Assembly: GCA_036873135.1 (NCBI GenBank)
Contig: JAPTYO010000007.1
Span: 8,290,763-8,354,762, forward strand
Source: Clarkia xantiana subsp. parviflora
Taxonomy: Eukaryota; Streptophyta; Magnoliopsida; Myrtales; Onagraceae
Length of the DNA: 64,000 nt
Direction: 5' to 3'
Shown here: piece after piece, positions 22,406-34,814 of the stretch
Position numbering within the stretch: the first letter of the stretch is position 1
Layout: every line of letters begins with the position of its first letter
Notes under the pieces: model-generated
Told to the model about the DNA's origin: nothing
What the model saw: only the letters and a program-made list of their open reading frames with translations
Databases searched by the model: none
Translations under genes and position numbers: made by a program

Positions 22406-25400
22406 GAGAGCAAAATCAAATATAGTCATAAGTTTAAAGGCACTTTTAATATTTTGAAAGGTCTAGGGGGAAGGGGCAGTTTCACCTGCCTAAAATGGCT
22501 ACCTCAACCAAAACTCAAAACTGTAATTGGCTGAAACCACCAGATCATCTAGACAATACTTTTCCCTAACCAACTGCTTTTTAGCTACAAATCCCAATAC
22601 AAATATGAGTAAGCTTTACCTTAGTACAGCTCCTTTTACTAGAATTTTGTGAGGCAGAAGGAGCTTCTGCAGCCAATGAGAACCCAAACAATTTGCACCC
22701 ACTGGCATTCTCGGATTCCTTTCTGTCCCGATTGTTAAGCTCAGGCTCAACATTCTGCCTTCCTGGGTCCTGCCTCAAGATCGCATCCCAAATACTCGGT
22801 GATTGAACAGACACCATCTCCTTCTGTAAGTTCCTCTCAAAGGAATGAAGCCTGGGACTATGTCCAGCAGTGAAGTACCGATTACAACCCTCGGATGCTA
22901 GTGGGAAACCACTGTGTTTCGGTATTTGGTAAGGGTTGAATGAGATGCATCCGAGGTTAAACTCAGGTTTCTCCGTAAAGGATTTCAGCTGGCAAACTTC
23001 TCGACCATATAGAACCTTAAATCGGTTAGGTTCTGTAAAGCCCGTAAGGGCGTTATGGGGATTACCCCTCGAATACTCGAAGCTAGGTTTAGCTCCTTGT
23101 ATTCCGGATGGTGCTAAATTTTCTCGAGCAGGGTATTGCACTTCAAAATCTAACACACGGCTAATGGAGTCACCCATACGAAAGGGTGACCCCGAGGTTC
23201 CATTTTCTTGACCTTGCAAGACCTTAGAGGATCTTATAGATTCCTCAAAGTCCAAGAGACCGACACCTCCTGCAGTGAGAACCTTCATATTAAGGCCATA
23301 TTATAAATTAGAAGTCCTGCAAATTGTGAAACTTAGAAGGAAATTTAGCTAGAAGTACTATATTTTACTATTTCCAGAAACTGTGACCTATTACTCAGCC
23401 GTTTATTCTACCCTGAAAATGTAACCTTTTTACTTTTCGCGATGTTCCATTCTAACAAATTGTGTAAAGGATATGACATTTCAAAGTTGAAAGGGTGTTT
23501 CTTTCTTGTACCAGTTAGTGGGTTGTCGGGTGGAGTTGTCTGCAGAAGGCTAGTCCGCAGTTTCTTCAGCCTCGGAGGCGACTGGATGCTGCTTAAAGGG
23601 GAAAGTGAAACCGAAGGATCAATTTCCCATGGGGAGATTCTCTCTTGACGGTTGCTAACGAAATCTTCATCCCAACGAACCTGTTGGATGATCAAATATT
23701 AACAGAAGTTTACGTTGTACTGTTTTTCAAAGCACAATTGCAGATACTGAACGGTATATGTGTGTGTTCCTTGAAATGTCTGAATACAAACTATTTCACG
23801 ATAACACAGTTATTTAGAGTGATACATGTTGAGTTCAAGAATAACATCCAATAGCGGTTAGTGATGACACGCAGTATTTAACAATGGAAATGTTGGTCCT
23901 CTTTTTAGGGGTCAAATGTTGTTCTCCTTAATATGCCAAGTCAACTATATCACACTTGGTAAATAATTTCTCTATACAATACTCAAAATTAACATGAAAA
24001 AGATAATCGATGTGTCTAAGAAGTTTACCAAGATCAGGAGGCTCAGGTGTGATCTATTTAATGGTGAACTAAACTCTCCATCAAAACTTCAATCTCCATT
24101 TCAAATATGATTTTTCAAATAGTAGAGAAAACTCGTTCACAAGATAGCGTAAATGAAAGATTCTGGGCCAGCAAGATTAAATTACATACCAGTAAGCATC
24201 GCCATTTGGAATTGGGCCACCGATAGGGATCCAAGTCACTTATTCCAGTCACCACTCCACTACAGCTGTAGATAATCCATAATCGAAAGGAGTTCCTCAG
24301 TAACAACTTGTAGTAGATGAAAGAAAAAACCCAACTCTAAAATCAATTTTTTAAACCTTCTTTCAGGAGCATCATCCATATCCAGTCTCATTTTGAATCT
24401 TGTCCCAGCTCGGATTAGATTGGCCATGCTTTTAACATACTTCTGGTAGGGAATCACAAACTCGGCATGGCTTGCTCTGCAGTTTGTGAAGCACAACCTT
24501 TAGAAAGTATGAACATAGAAAAAGCTTCTTATTTTTGTTGCATTTCAGGTCTATCTTAATTGATCCCTTTAGAAAGTCTGAACATAGAAAAAACTTCAAG
24601 CGATTTTCTTTTACAGAGAAACTTAACTTTTTTCACTTTCTCTGTTTCTCATACTAAATTTCACACTGGGTAGAATTGTTACTGAAGAAAAATTAATAAC
24701 TTGACTAATCACTACAACATTCTAAACTTTTCAAGAACCTACTAGCAGAAAGAAAATGAAATAATCGAGATTGGTCCCGGAATTGGCAGATTTCCAAATT
24801 CATCACCTTGGACTGTAGAAAACATGAAACATGCTTTTTGTCGATAAAGCATTAGCCACAAGAGCAAGGAAACTGGGATCTGAGCTCTGACTGCTGATAA
24901 CTGACTTTGGAAGTCCATTTCTAGGACGAGCTGCTCTTCTGATTCCCAACCTCAACTCTCCACCCTCACCTCTGAACAGTAAACCAAGAACCCTTTTAAG
25001 TAAATAATCGCTTGAGGATACCGTTTTGTCAATCAATCAATTCGATACCTCAAGAAAAGAACAGCATCTCCTGGAACAAGATTCTTTTGGTTAACAAAGC
25101 TGCTCCATCCTGTTGTAAGCAGATGCCTTCTTGGCTGGCCTGAGAATTGGAAGTATTTGATCGTGTCAAATTGCTCTTCTTTAACTAAACAAATTATTTT
25201 CCCCAATAAAAGCTAAACAAAGTATAATTTTACATTTACCTCGATAAATGTGTCGGAACCTCCACTCAACTCCATGCAGATCCTTTGCAACTAGTTCTTG
25301 AGATGGTCTTTGCTGTTTATAGTCCTGCAATGACAACATAAATGGTGAGAAACAGCCTTTGGGAAAAAATTAATAATAATAACTAAATTACCAGAGGTTG

Positions 25401-26367
25401 GAAACAATCTTCAGCAGCTCTTCGGGGCACAGAGAATCCTCCATGGGTGCTGGTATCAGAAGCAGTGAGTGTTTTGCAAAACATATGAGGGGTCGATTTT
25501 GGGGGTGATCCTCCTTTGTTGATCTCCTCAAGTTTTCCGAGCTCTACTCCCTCTAAATTCCATCCAATCGACTGCAACAGAAGCAGAACCGACAAACCAA
25601 GATCTTTATCGGCACAATAGACATCTTAGGAAACAAATTGCATTATATCAATCAAATAGGCCATTCCAATTTCCCACAATCTAAGTAAATAAGGCTGGGT
25701 AAAGCCGCTCCTAGGAAAAAAAACATTCACCAATTCACCCGAAGAATCACAAGAAATATGTCCATTAATCTACCTTTTCTGGCCAAAAACACCTTCCTAA
25801 AATGTATTCCAAACTAGAGTTGTGCATGCTCATACATAAGTACTTAATTAGGCAGGAAGCAAGAAGTGATCAAATGAAAAGTATACAGAAGAGAATGGAA
25901 TACCTCAAGGAGAGGAAGCAAAGTGACCTGGGTATAGACTTCATCATTCTCCTTGTTGGCCTGCATCAAGATAGTTCAATTACAATAATCACATCAATGA
26001 CCAGTAGAGCCAACAAAAAAAAGGAGTGGTGGGCGAAAAATAAAAAACCCACGAGTAACTGGACATCCACAACTCTGCATAGGATCTGCGGAGGAACCTC
26101 GGAGCTCGGAAACTTGATCGGCAGATACGGCGAAGACGGCGGTGGAAGAAGGAGCTGCTCCAAGTGGCCTTGAGGAAAGTACACAACCACATTCCCTTTC
26201 TGTGGGAGACACGCGAGAGGTCCAGCACAAGAATACCACAGCTCAGTGTAGATTGAAGACGAAAGAGAAGAGTTAACTAAGTAATTACAACCGCCGTCGT
26301 TATCGGAACATGCAGCGTAATCGAGCTCCGCATCAGTCGCTGCTGCATGGTTGAGATCAAATTCCAT
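19835..26367 (-). CDS. ARF4: Auxin response factor 4
   Basis: Twelve coding exons (minus): 26367-26053, 25960-25904, 25571-25392, 25324-25240, 25139-25049, 24971-24807, 24476-24357, 24265-24190, 23680-23512, 23269-22620, 21998-21808 and 20009-19835. Phases close to 757 aa (Arabidopsis ARF4 is about 788). The N-terminal dimerisation and B3 DNA-binding region has [37 protein letters not shown] and [12 protein letters not shown]. The ARF domain follows ([31 protein letters not shown]), then a Ser/Pro-rich middle region without the Gln-rich stretch of activator ARFs. The C-terminal PB1 domain starts near residue 630 (KVHKQG lysine face; [14 protein letters not shown] acidic face). The end [15 protein letters not shown] matches ARF4. 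The protein binds TGTCTC-type auxin elements in the nucleus; ARF4 belongs to the repressor-type, tasiRNA-regulated class with ARF2 and ARF3. Exon 10 carries a canonical tasiARF site. The last intron (20010-21807) holds a foldback element. Confidence 0.96.
20387..21344. mobile_element. Foldback Mutator-like element in ARF4 intron 11
   Basis: Long inverted repeats (about 100 bp, nearly identical) start GGTCAATAACCTGGGAGAGG and carry repeated GAGGTCTGAAG motifs. The insertion lies between A tracts (20377-20386 and 21345-21355) that may be its target duplication. The interior is GC-rich and largely palindromic, with ACTCCGGCGACCACC-like modules and alternating GGAGCTCTGTGGCTCCGAT units. Terminal and internal motifs match the element at 4630-5413. 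Open frames inside encode repetitive Trp/Gly-rich peptides only. Confidence 0.78.
22375..22404. repeat. Uninterrupted G30 tract in ARF4 intron 10
   Basis: Thirty consecutive G on the plus strand (C on the ARF4 transcript), preceded by GGGAGGA and followed by GAGAGAG. Such tracts are rare and difficult to sequence, so the exact length is uncertain. Confidence 0.9.
22998..23018 (-). promoter_or_regulatory. Decayed second tasiARF-like site in ARF4
   Basis: In exon 10, at the position of the second VLQGQE-type motif of Arabidopsis ARF4, the protein here reads [14 protein letters not shown]. The nucleotide match to tasiARF has about five mismatches, including positions near the middle, so efficient cleavage is unlikely. 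Confidence 0.55.
23205..23225 (-). promoter_or_regulatory. tasiARF (TAS3 siRNA) target site in ARF4 exon 10
   Basis: The transcript contains AAGGTCTTGCAAGGTCAAGA plus one further A, encoding KVLQGQE. This is the conserved TAS3-derived tasiARF complementary site of ARF3 and ARF4 genes. It implies post-transcriptional silencing by the miR390-TAS3-AGO7 pathway, as known in other land plants. Confidence 0.9.
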
Positions 26368-26700
26368 GAAATCGCGGTGGTTTTTCCCGATTGTGCGGTT
26401 CAGTACGGCCTAAAAGAGGATAAGACATGAAGCGAAAGAAAAGGAAGCTCAGGGAGAAATTGGAAGTAGTAGGATTCGTCGTCCGCCATCAGAAGGCGGT
26501 GAAGATGGAGGAGTGAGGAGACAAGGAGTGCATAGGAAGCAGAGAAGCAAATGGCAGAAAAAGCCAATGGAGTGGTGGTGATGGTGGCTTTTTGGATCCC
26601 AAAGATTTTTAGGGAAGAAGGGTGGCGGATGGAGGAGACAAGCCAAGACAGTACCCCTCACCTCCATTGCTTTGTTGCCTCAGCTTATCTTTTTCACTAG
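26368..26700 (-). promoter_or_regulatory. ARF4 5' leader with an upstream ORF
   Basis: Immediately upstream of the ARF4 ATG. It contains a 72-codon open frame on the coding strand (26667-26449, beginning MEVRGTVLACLL) whose stop lies 81 bp before the ARF4 start. If transcribed unspliced this would be an upstream ORF. Transcript extent is not known from sequence. Confidence 0.4.
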
Positions 26701-28706
26701 TTGACTGATGGGTTAGTGCATGAATACTTGTTTGCTAAGTCTATTTGAAAAATATTAAATCTTTAAAATGTGATTTTTTTTTTTTTTTATTTTGTAAAAT
26801 TTCAATAGAAAATAAGAAAGAGAGAGTAAACGAATAACTGTATTGGTTTTTGATGTGACCATATATCAGTTTCTAGGAAAATTTCACAAGTTGTAGCATA
26901 TCCCTTTGAAAAAAAGAACAGACTCTGAGCACAAGAGTTCGAATATTAATAAATTATCATCTTGACTATACTAAGGTGCTGGTGGAGTTAAATTGACAGG
27001 GCCAGTGCATGCGTTGGTTATTAACTAAGTTTAGTCGGATAAATCAGATCATAAGTAAGATAATTCGAACATTACGTAACAAGATGAGTCGATAATCGCC
27101 ACTACTCGCTCATTTATTTTTTTCTCCAAAAAAAATTATTTTTTCCCTCCTAATTGTTTTATTATTATTATTATTATTTTGTTTTTTTATTATTAATTAT
27201 TGATGATTATATTAGTTGAACCATGCATGTAATATCATGTGATGTTTCAACAAATTATTAATTAATCAATAGATCAGGCGTTTAAACTTATTAAAATTCT
27301 TATAATAAAAAGAGAAGTAATAGGGAGTCCGACCTTGTATTCCAAAAGCACTCCGACTATGTCTGAACGACAGAGGTTGTAAATTTCCTAACTTTTGAGA
27401 CAAATAGTTGTCCCTCACAATGAAAAATATGACGGAATGTCATTCTCGGAATGCTAATTAATTCTGTAATGAAAAATATCCATTATCAACAACTTATCCC
27501 ATACAACCGGTGTAGGTGGAAATTAAACTAAATATGAAATTAATTAGAAACGAATGAATGTCATCCTATATACAGAAAAAATATCATACAAATATTGTCT
27601 TATTAATATGGTCCCTTTAGAACCATCTACGGAAAAAATATTAAATGAGTTGTGATAGTAAATGAGTTAATTATCATAACTAATCGTTAGCCAACAAAAA
27701 TTATCATAACTACTAATCACTATTCAAAATTTATGTAAACATGGTATAACTATAACCATGAGCAGGTGAAGACTGCAAATATATAATATATTATTCTATA
27801 TATACTATAAGCTTTCTATGCTAACAATAATAATGATCTAATAATAATAATAATAGCTGGCCAAAAAATAATAATAATAATAATAATAATAAAAAAGTAT
27901 GAATAATTTGTTACATACACATCACGGTGAAATCACACACCAATCTCCTTGCACTTTTTTCATGTTTCGCGTAATATATCATTTTAATCATTAATTTTAC
28001 TATTTATTTAAGTAATTGTATTATTTTACATATTTTACATTAAAAAATCTAATTAAAATTTTATTTTTGTATAATAAATACAAACTTTGAAAACATTTAA
28101 TTTCTTAACTACCACCTTCATCTTTTATTGTGTGCTTCTAATTAATTATATTAGGTCTCATTTGAAGTTTTAACAATTATTATATGTATGCACTCTTAAA
28201 TATTAATTATTATTATCTTTTTTATTGATTTATCTAGTATTATGTTAGCATAGTTTATTCATACGTTGAAACTTCTACTTGCATTGCATTAGTAAAAGGA
28301 TAAATTTAAAATTATTTTATTAAATTTAACATAATTACAAATGGCTACCTAAATATTAAAAAAATAAATAGCTATCTAAATTTTCAAGAAAATTGTTACA
28401 TTATGTATAATTTCCGTCAAACTAGACAAGAACAAAATACATTTTAATCATGTGAGTTCTTTTTATGTGTACTTAGATTCACCAATAAATATAATTAATT
28501 ACAATAAAATATGTTTAATTGAACGGTCAACATTGTTGGAATTAGGAGATTCAATTATTCACTGTAATATTTTCAATTTTTAGCTAAGTTGGATACACAT
28601 TAAGAGACTTCACATGGTAGGAACGTGCTCATTTTATTTCTAGAATGATGGAATTTGTAACAAACAATACATAATTATACTGTTATTTATGCAATACACA
28701 CCTCCG

Positions 28707-28753
<47 letters not shown>

Positions 28754-30778
28754 CATATATATAATTCAGAATAAGTTCATAATTTATTTCTATTATATTT
28801 ATCTATAGAACTAAAAAAATTAATGAAATATAAGCAACAAATTCTTGAACTTTATCAAGCTCGCGGTGCTCTTTACCACCTCATAGTATAACAATTCATG
28901 AATAATAAAAGAGATTATATTTGTAGATGTGTTATATATACATACTAGGTCAATAACCGTGCTTCGTATAAAATTATACTCATATAAAAATTTATGTTAT
29001 AATAATACTATTGATTAATTTGTTACAATTGTATGTATAAGTTATAAATATATGATATTATGTCATTTCATATGAAAACAAATAATTATAAATCAGATTA
29101 CCGTATATTCTTTTTGTTAATTAATACCGTTATGGTAGTGGCTAAAAAATATATTTAAATATGTTAGAATTATGTAAACATTATTTAATAACGTAAGTTG
29201 TTGTGCGTTTTAAATTTAGAATACACATTTAAACTATCAATTTCGTCAAATGACATTAAAATATTTAATCTAATATAATTACATTTCTTTATATTAGATT
29301 ATATATGTGTTACTATTCAATTAAATACATTTATTAGCCAAAAGAAAATTAAATATATACATCTTTGGCCAGCAATAATAGTACATATATACTATTCCTT
29401 ATATAAATATTCAAATCGACATAGATTTAATGGTTTGTCTAGGAACACACGTGATGTAGACATAAAGTGAAATTTCTTATTTCTACCAACAAAGTAAGTG
29501 TCGTTATTTAATCATGAAATTCCTCCTATTAAATGAGCATACATCAAATCAATATATTAAAGGTAATCAAAGTTTGTACTAAGAACAAAATTAAAAAAAA
29601 AAAAAAAAAGTTTGTACTAAGAACTCTAGTTAAAAATAAGCAACGTGACGATGCATGATTGGATAACCAGTTCATTAGCCAATAAACAATGCTTCAGATG
29701 GGCGTTTTTCTAATGGAATTGGCCAATTGTCGACGAACACAAGTTTCTCTTTTTCCCCTCTTTTTTTTGTTGCCGAATATTGATCAGCCCTTTCACTGAA
29801 GTAGTTTGTTTATATTAGATTAGAATCTCTCTTTTTTTTTTAATAAGAATATCTAATTCGATTAGTTTAAATTATACATAATGTCGAAAAGAGAATTAGT
29901 TTTATATACTTTTTATATTTGAATTTAGACTATATAATAGTATAGTTGTTATTAATATGCAAATTAACCGAATTTTACTCATATTAAAACTTACATTATA
30001 TTATTAATTTGCACTTTATGCGAAAATCCTTTTTTTTAACTTGAATAACATGTGCATCTTATTATTACTTAATTTGTTACATTTCGGTATATATATAATT
30101 AAAAATATATGATATCATATATTATTCGATATGTCTTCACCACCTCTATTTTCATATACAAAAATTTATTTATAAATCAAAGTACGGTATAAAATGTTAT
30201 GAATTTTTAGTTACAAATTTAAGAAATGCTAATAATATAATATAATAATAAATTAAAAACAAATATATTTTTAATATATTAAAATTATTATTTAATAATG
30301 TACATTTAGATGTCAGATATAATATTTAATCAACTTATAAAATGTCTATAAATACTATCACTACAATAATTATGAGTGGATAAATTTCTAAATGAGAAAT
30401 TGATTATTAAATTTAGAATATCTGCGTCATACAAATACAAACGCTAATTATTATCCATGCTCGAAACGTCAAATCATATATGTCGCAGGACAAGCTAGCT
30501 GATATTTAAATCCTACCCATATATTATCTGTTTAGTATACTTAAACAGATAATATAATCAAATAAATCATGATCCTAGACTTGTAATTTAATTATGACTA
30601 TCGAATATAAGTATATAAGTTTTTTTACCTCGTATAGTCATCACTATTAGGGTGGTCAAACTTAATTAAAACCTAAAGTTAGTTGAAACTCTGAAAAAAA
30701 AAATGATGTTAGTGTATTAACATATATAAGGAAAATTCGAAATAAATAATAATTAGGAGAAGGACGAGAAATGTAAGG
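26701..30778. other. AT-rich gene-free DNA
   Basis: No open frame with family resemblance. It holds A/T microsatellites (AAT-type at about 27838-27893, TA repeats at about 28712-28748) and degenerate low-complexity sequence. Nothing bounded by inverted repeats and duplications could be defined here. Confidence 0.6.
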
Positions 30779-31820
30779 ATATTTGGGGAATCGGGGGGCA
30801 GTGCATGTGGGGGTTTTGTTAATTGGCAGGAAGCAGTCAGCAACTATCGGGGGAGCATGTTATAATTATTTTTAAAACGTGTTTTATAAATTTATCATGA
30901 AAGCAGTACACATAATATATTTATTTTATATTTGAGTTAATACATTGTTTAGTTACTTATGTTTGTACAATGTGTTCAAATGGTTACTTTTGTTTTTTGA
31001 CGTAATAGTTTGGTTACTTACGTTTCAATGCGTGATTAAATGGTTCAAACGTGTTACATTTAGTCTCTTATGTTTGACCCAGCGTGATTAAATGATTATA
31101 TAAAGACGTTTTTACCCTTCAGTTAATTTTTTTCAAGAGAATTTCACATCTTGAAGCTCTAAGATTGATCAAAACTCTTTAGTATTAAAATTGAAGATTG
31201 ATCAGAACTTTTAGTATTACAATTCAAAGATGGGTGTACGTATACGTGTACGTATGTGACTATACACATACAAAACCCAGCAATCAAATTCCCCAACTCC
31301 GAGATCGGAGGAAACTTCAAATTTTTTTTTTTTTTTCATTTGTTAAAATTGAAAACTAGATTCAAATCTGGCGTTCAGTTTTGAAAAAAAAAATATGAAA
31401 AATATGAAAAACTTAATAAAATTGACGAAGAAGTCAATAAATAACATGGAGAACATGATAAAGATTGAATATAGAAAGGGTATTTTGGACATTTCATCAA
31501 AATGCAACCAAACTGTCACATTTACAAACGTAGATAACTAAAAAGTGCACGTTTGAACCAAACGATCACATTGTCAAACGTAAGTAACCAAACGATGTAA
31601 CCAAACGTAACCAAATGTAACCAAACGTAACCAAACGATGTAACCAAACGTAAGTAACCAAACGATATATTTGGGGAATCGGGGCAGTGCATGTGGGGGT
31701 TTTGTTAATTGGCAGGAAGCAGTCAGCAACTATCGGGGGGAGCATGTTATAATTATTTTTAAAACGTGTTCTATAAATTTATCATGAAAGCAGTACACAT
31801 AATATATTTATTTTATATTT
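30779..31820. repeat. 155-bp direct duplication flanking a foldback repeat
   Basis: Segments 30779-30933 and 31667-31820 are almost identical (both run from ATATTTGGGG to TTTATATTT, differing by an indel or two and one base). Between them, 30934-31666 is a foldback repeat. Its arms are rich in GGTTACTTACGTTTG and the complement CAAACGTAAGTAACC, with a tandemly amplified AACCAAACG block at 31580-31665. Confidence 0.8.
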
Positions 31821-32030
31821 AGAATAATTTTCAATATATTAGGTTAGGTAATGTTGTTTTTTAACTTTCTATTTTTAAAACTCAATCGAATTTAAAACCA
31901 AAATATGTGGTTAAAAAATAGAATAATCAACGTTAGCCATAATGTTTTAAATTTTAATTTGTGAAATTGGCAGAGAAAAAAAAAATCATCAGTTCGTAAG
32001 ACAGTACAGTGGAGTGTTGTAGAGTAGTAA

Positions 32031-34811
32031 GAGCACTTCCAATCAGTGTTATCAGAACCGGACCGGACCGGCGGTCCGACCGCGGTCGGACCGGAACCGG
32101 ACCCCTCCACGGTCCGGTTTGCTTATTTCCGGAGGATGTAAGCGAACCCGGTTCTGAAGTCCGGTTTTCACCGAACCGGGCGGTTTTAACAGAACCGGAC
32201 GGCTCACCGGTTCGCCGGTTCGAACTTTATGAGAAAAAAAAAAAAATCAGATTTTGGGGTTTCTGGACTGAGCCGCAGGGAAATAGGAACTTCAATTCCG
32301 GAGAACACCAGAGCGCCGCAGAGGAAGGTAAAACTCCAAAACTCCGAAGAACAGCAGAGGCCCCTCGATGCTTCTCCGACCATACAACGCTTCTCTCTCC
32401 CAACACTCTTCCTTCTCCCGTATAACACGAATTCCTTCAATTTAGAGCAAAACTCAGAATCGTCCATCGTCACCTGCTCGATTTCGCGCTATGGCATCGT
32501 CATCTGAGTCTCGATTTCAAGGAAAACCCCCTCTTAATTGGACCTAATTGGTTGTTTCTGGAACTAGCCTGATCGGCTGTTTCTGGATCTGGCCTGCAGG
32601 TCGGTCGCCTGAATGGGAGGAAGGAAGAAATGGGAGGAATGAATGAATGGAAGGGAAGGAAGGAAGGAGAGTGGAGGGGAGAGGGGATGGGGAAGGGTGG
32701 GGTTGTAGGGAGAGGTGGATGGAGATACTTTACTCTGAGTGGCACTAGGGAAGGGTGGCGTGAATGGATGAAGATACACTAGAAGTATCAAGTATCTCAC
32801 GGATATGTGTGAACGGATGGAGTGAATGGATATGAGTGAATGAATGCTGTCAAGTGTTAAATACAAACTTTGTGTTTTTTATCATTAGAACGGTCGGACC
32901 GGATTCGAACCGGCTCAGACCGGACGAACCGGAAACCGGCAGTCTAACCGGTTTGGTGCCCGGTCCGGTTCTGATAACACTGCTTCCAATAGGAAGTGCC
33001 TAGTGCCTCCACATCAGCAGCCACGTCACTGCTAACTCATCAAAGTGGCACTGCTACAGTATTTGCTACAGTAAATGGCACTGTAAAATTGGCACTCTCT
33101 CCAGTAGTGGAGGCCAAGTTCCACTTCTACATTGGGACCCACATAATTTCATAATTCAAATATAATTTTTGCATTATATATAAATTATATATAATTATAT
33201 ATAAATTATATATTCATATTTTTTTACAAATACAGACATGAATAAATAATGAGATTCAAGTATTAGATGTTTTAATTAAAAAAAATAGGGAAAAATATAT
33301 ACAAAATTATAAAAATGTAATTAAATTTTTTAATAAAAATTTACATTCTATAGGGATAAGAAAATAACCGGTCCGGTCGGTTCGGAACTGGTATAGACTG
33401 GACCGGTTCCAAACAGACCAATTATGCGAGAGGAGAACCAGACCAAAAACCAGTAATATACTTCTCAAAAAATTGATTTTTGACTGGACCAGACTGTTTT
33501 GAACTGGTTTTTAACTGGATCAGTTTTGTCGGAGGATCGGTTCTTCGTTTTTTTTTAATTAGGGTAAATTTGTATAGGAAAATGGGTCGGACCAGTTTTG
33601 AACCGAACCAGACTTTTTTTACAGTTCCAGTCCAAAATCGGTCCAGAATTTTTAGTGCTAATTTCAAATTCAGTCCAGAACGGACCATACTGTTTTAATT
33701 AGTACCAATCCAGTTTGGAACATATTCGGGCCCGACCGGTTCGTGCATATCCATAGTTCTCTATTGTCAATTCATTGCAATAATTATACGTTACTTGACC
33801 AAGGTAAAATTACTTTCAGGTGCAGTCCCCATGCGGCATGCAGAATGATTGATAAGTATAATTGTTGATATAATAACATTGATCAATCAAATTCATTGAA
33901 TCTATTATTTCACCATAATCAGTGTATATCTGTTATACGTTGATTGACATATATTAATTCAACATCATCAACATATTCACATTTATGTACATCCATGATC
34001 ATATTAGTAAATTGATTATTGCATTAATCATGTGTTTTATATATGATTTTTCAATATATGTAAATTAGAAATATATTATATATACATCATTCTAAAAGTA
34101 TAATTTTTATAATAATTTATCGTAAAAGATATATTTCTTTCATATAATAATATAATATAATACGTAAAATATATAAAAATATATATGCATTAAAATAATA
34201 TAATATTTTGTAGTAATTATTTTCCATATTTAATAATTTGAAATGTTATACTATTTCAAAATTTAGAATTAACGGTTATTCAACATGGTAACATATAAAC
34301 AAATTAGATATGAAAATTTCGAAATTGATTCAAAGTTAAAAAGTAGTAATTTTGGTTCGTGTTGTTATTTATGTTACATAATATTCTAAATGACTGATTA
34401 CGGCTCTTGTCTATCTGATTTAGCGTAACCGAATATATATACAATCAAAGAGATAAGCAACACAATCGAATAAAATAATATTAAAAAGTTGGCACCGACA
34501 TGAATAGTAACTTGGGAGTTCCTACTAGTAGGCACTGTCCCACTTCACTATTCACCTAATAATGGCAAAACAGTAATATTAGCAATCCTAGTCACGCCTA
34601 GTGGCGCCTAGTCAGCGTCCAGTGGCAAAAATTGGAACTAGGCACTCCCATTTTGGAACAAGGCACTCCTATTGAAAATGCAAGTGCCTATTTAATCATT
34701 ACCAGTAGGGACCAACAGTAAATGGCACTAGGCACTAGGCACTCTCTACAATAATAAATTTACAACATGGAACTAGGAACTAGGCAATAGGCACTACTAT
34801 TGGAAGTGCTC
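32031..34811. mobile_element. Harbinger/Tourist-like non-autonomous element
   Basis: The ends are GAGCACTTCCAAT and the complement ATTGGAAGTGCTC, flanked by TAA (32028-32030 and 34812-34814). A TAA target and such ends fit PIF/Harbinger-type elements. Total 2,781 bp includes a nested hAT (32044-32982). The arms carry AGGCACT and TAGTGCC motifs. No transposase is seen. A diverged copy is at 52624-54022. Confidence 0.72.
32044..32982. mobile_element. hAT-type element nested in the Harbinger-like element
   Basis: Inverted ends CAGTGTTATCAGAACCGG / CCGGTTCTGATAACACTG are flanked by the exact 8-bp duplication CTTCCAAT (32036-32043 and 32983-32990). It is 939 bp, with CCGGTCCGG-rich ends. The interior (32230-32850) includes purine-rich GGAAGGAAGG and GAATGAATGG repeats. 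No transposase. Confidence 0.87.
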
Positions 34812-34814
34812 TAA

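Noticed and set aside
33361..33750. CCGGTCCGG-rich segment inside the Harbinger-like element considered as another hAT
   Set aside because: It shares motifs with the nested hAT, but matching inverted ends and an 8-bp duplication could not be found.
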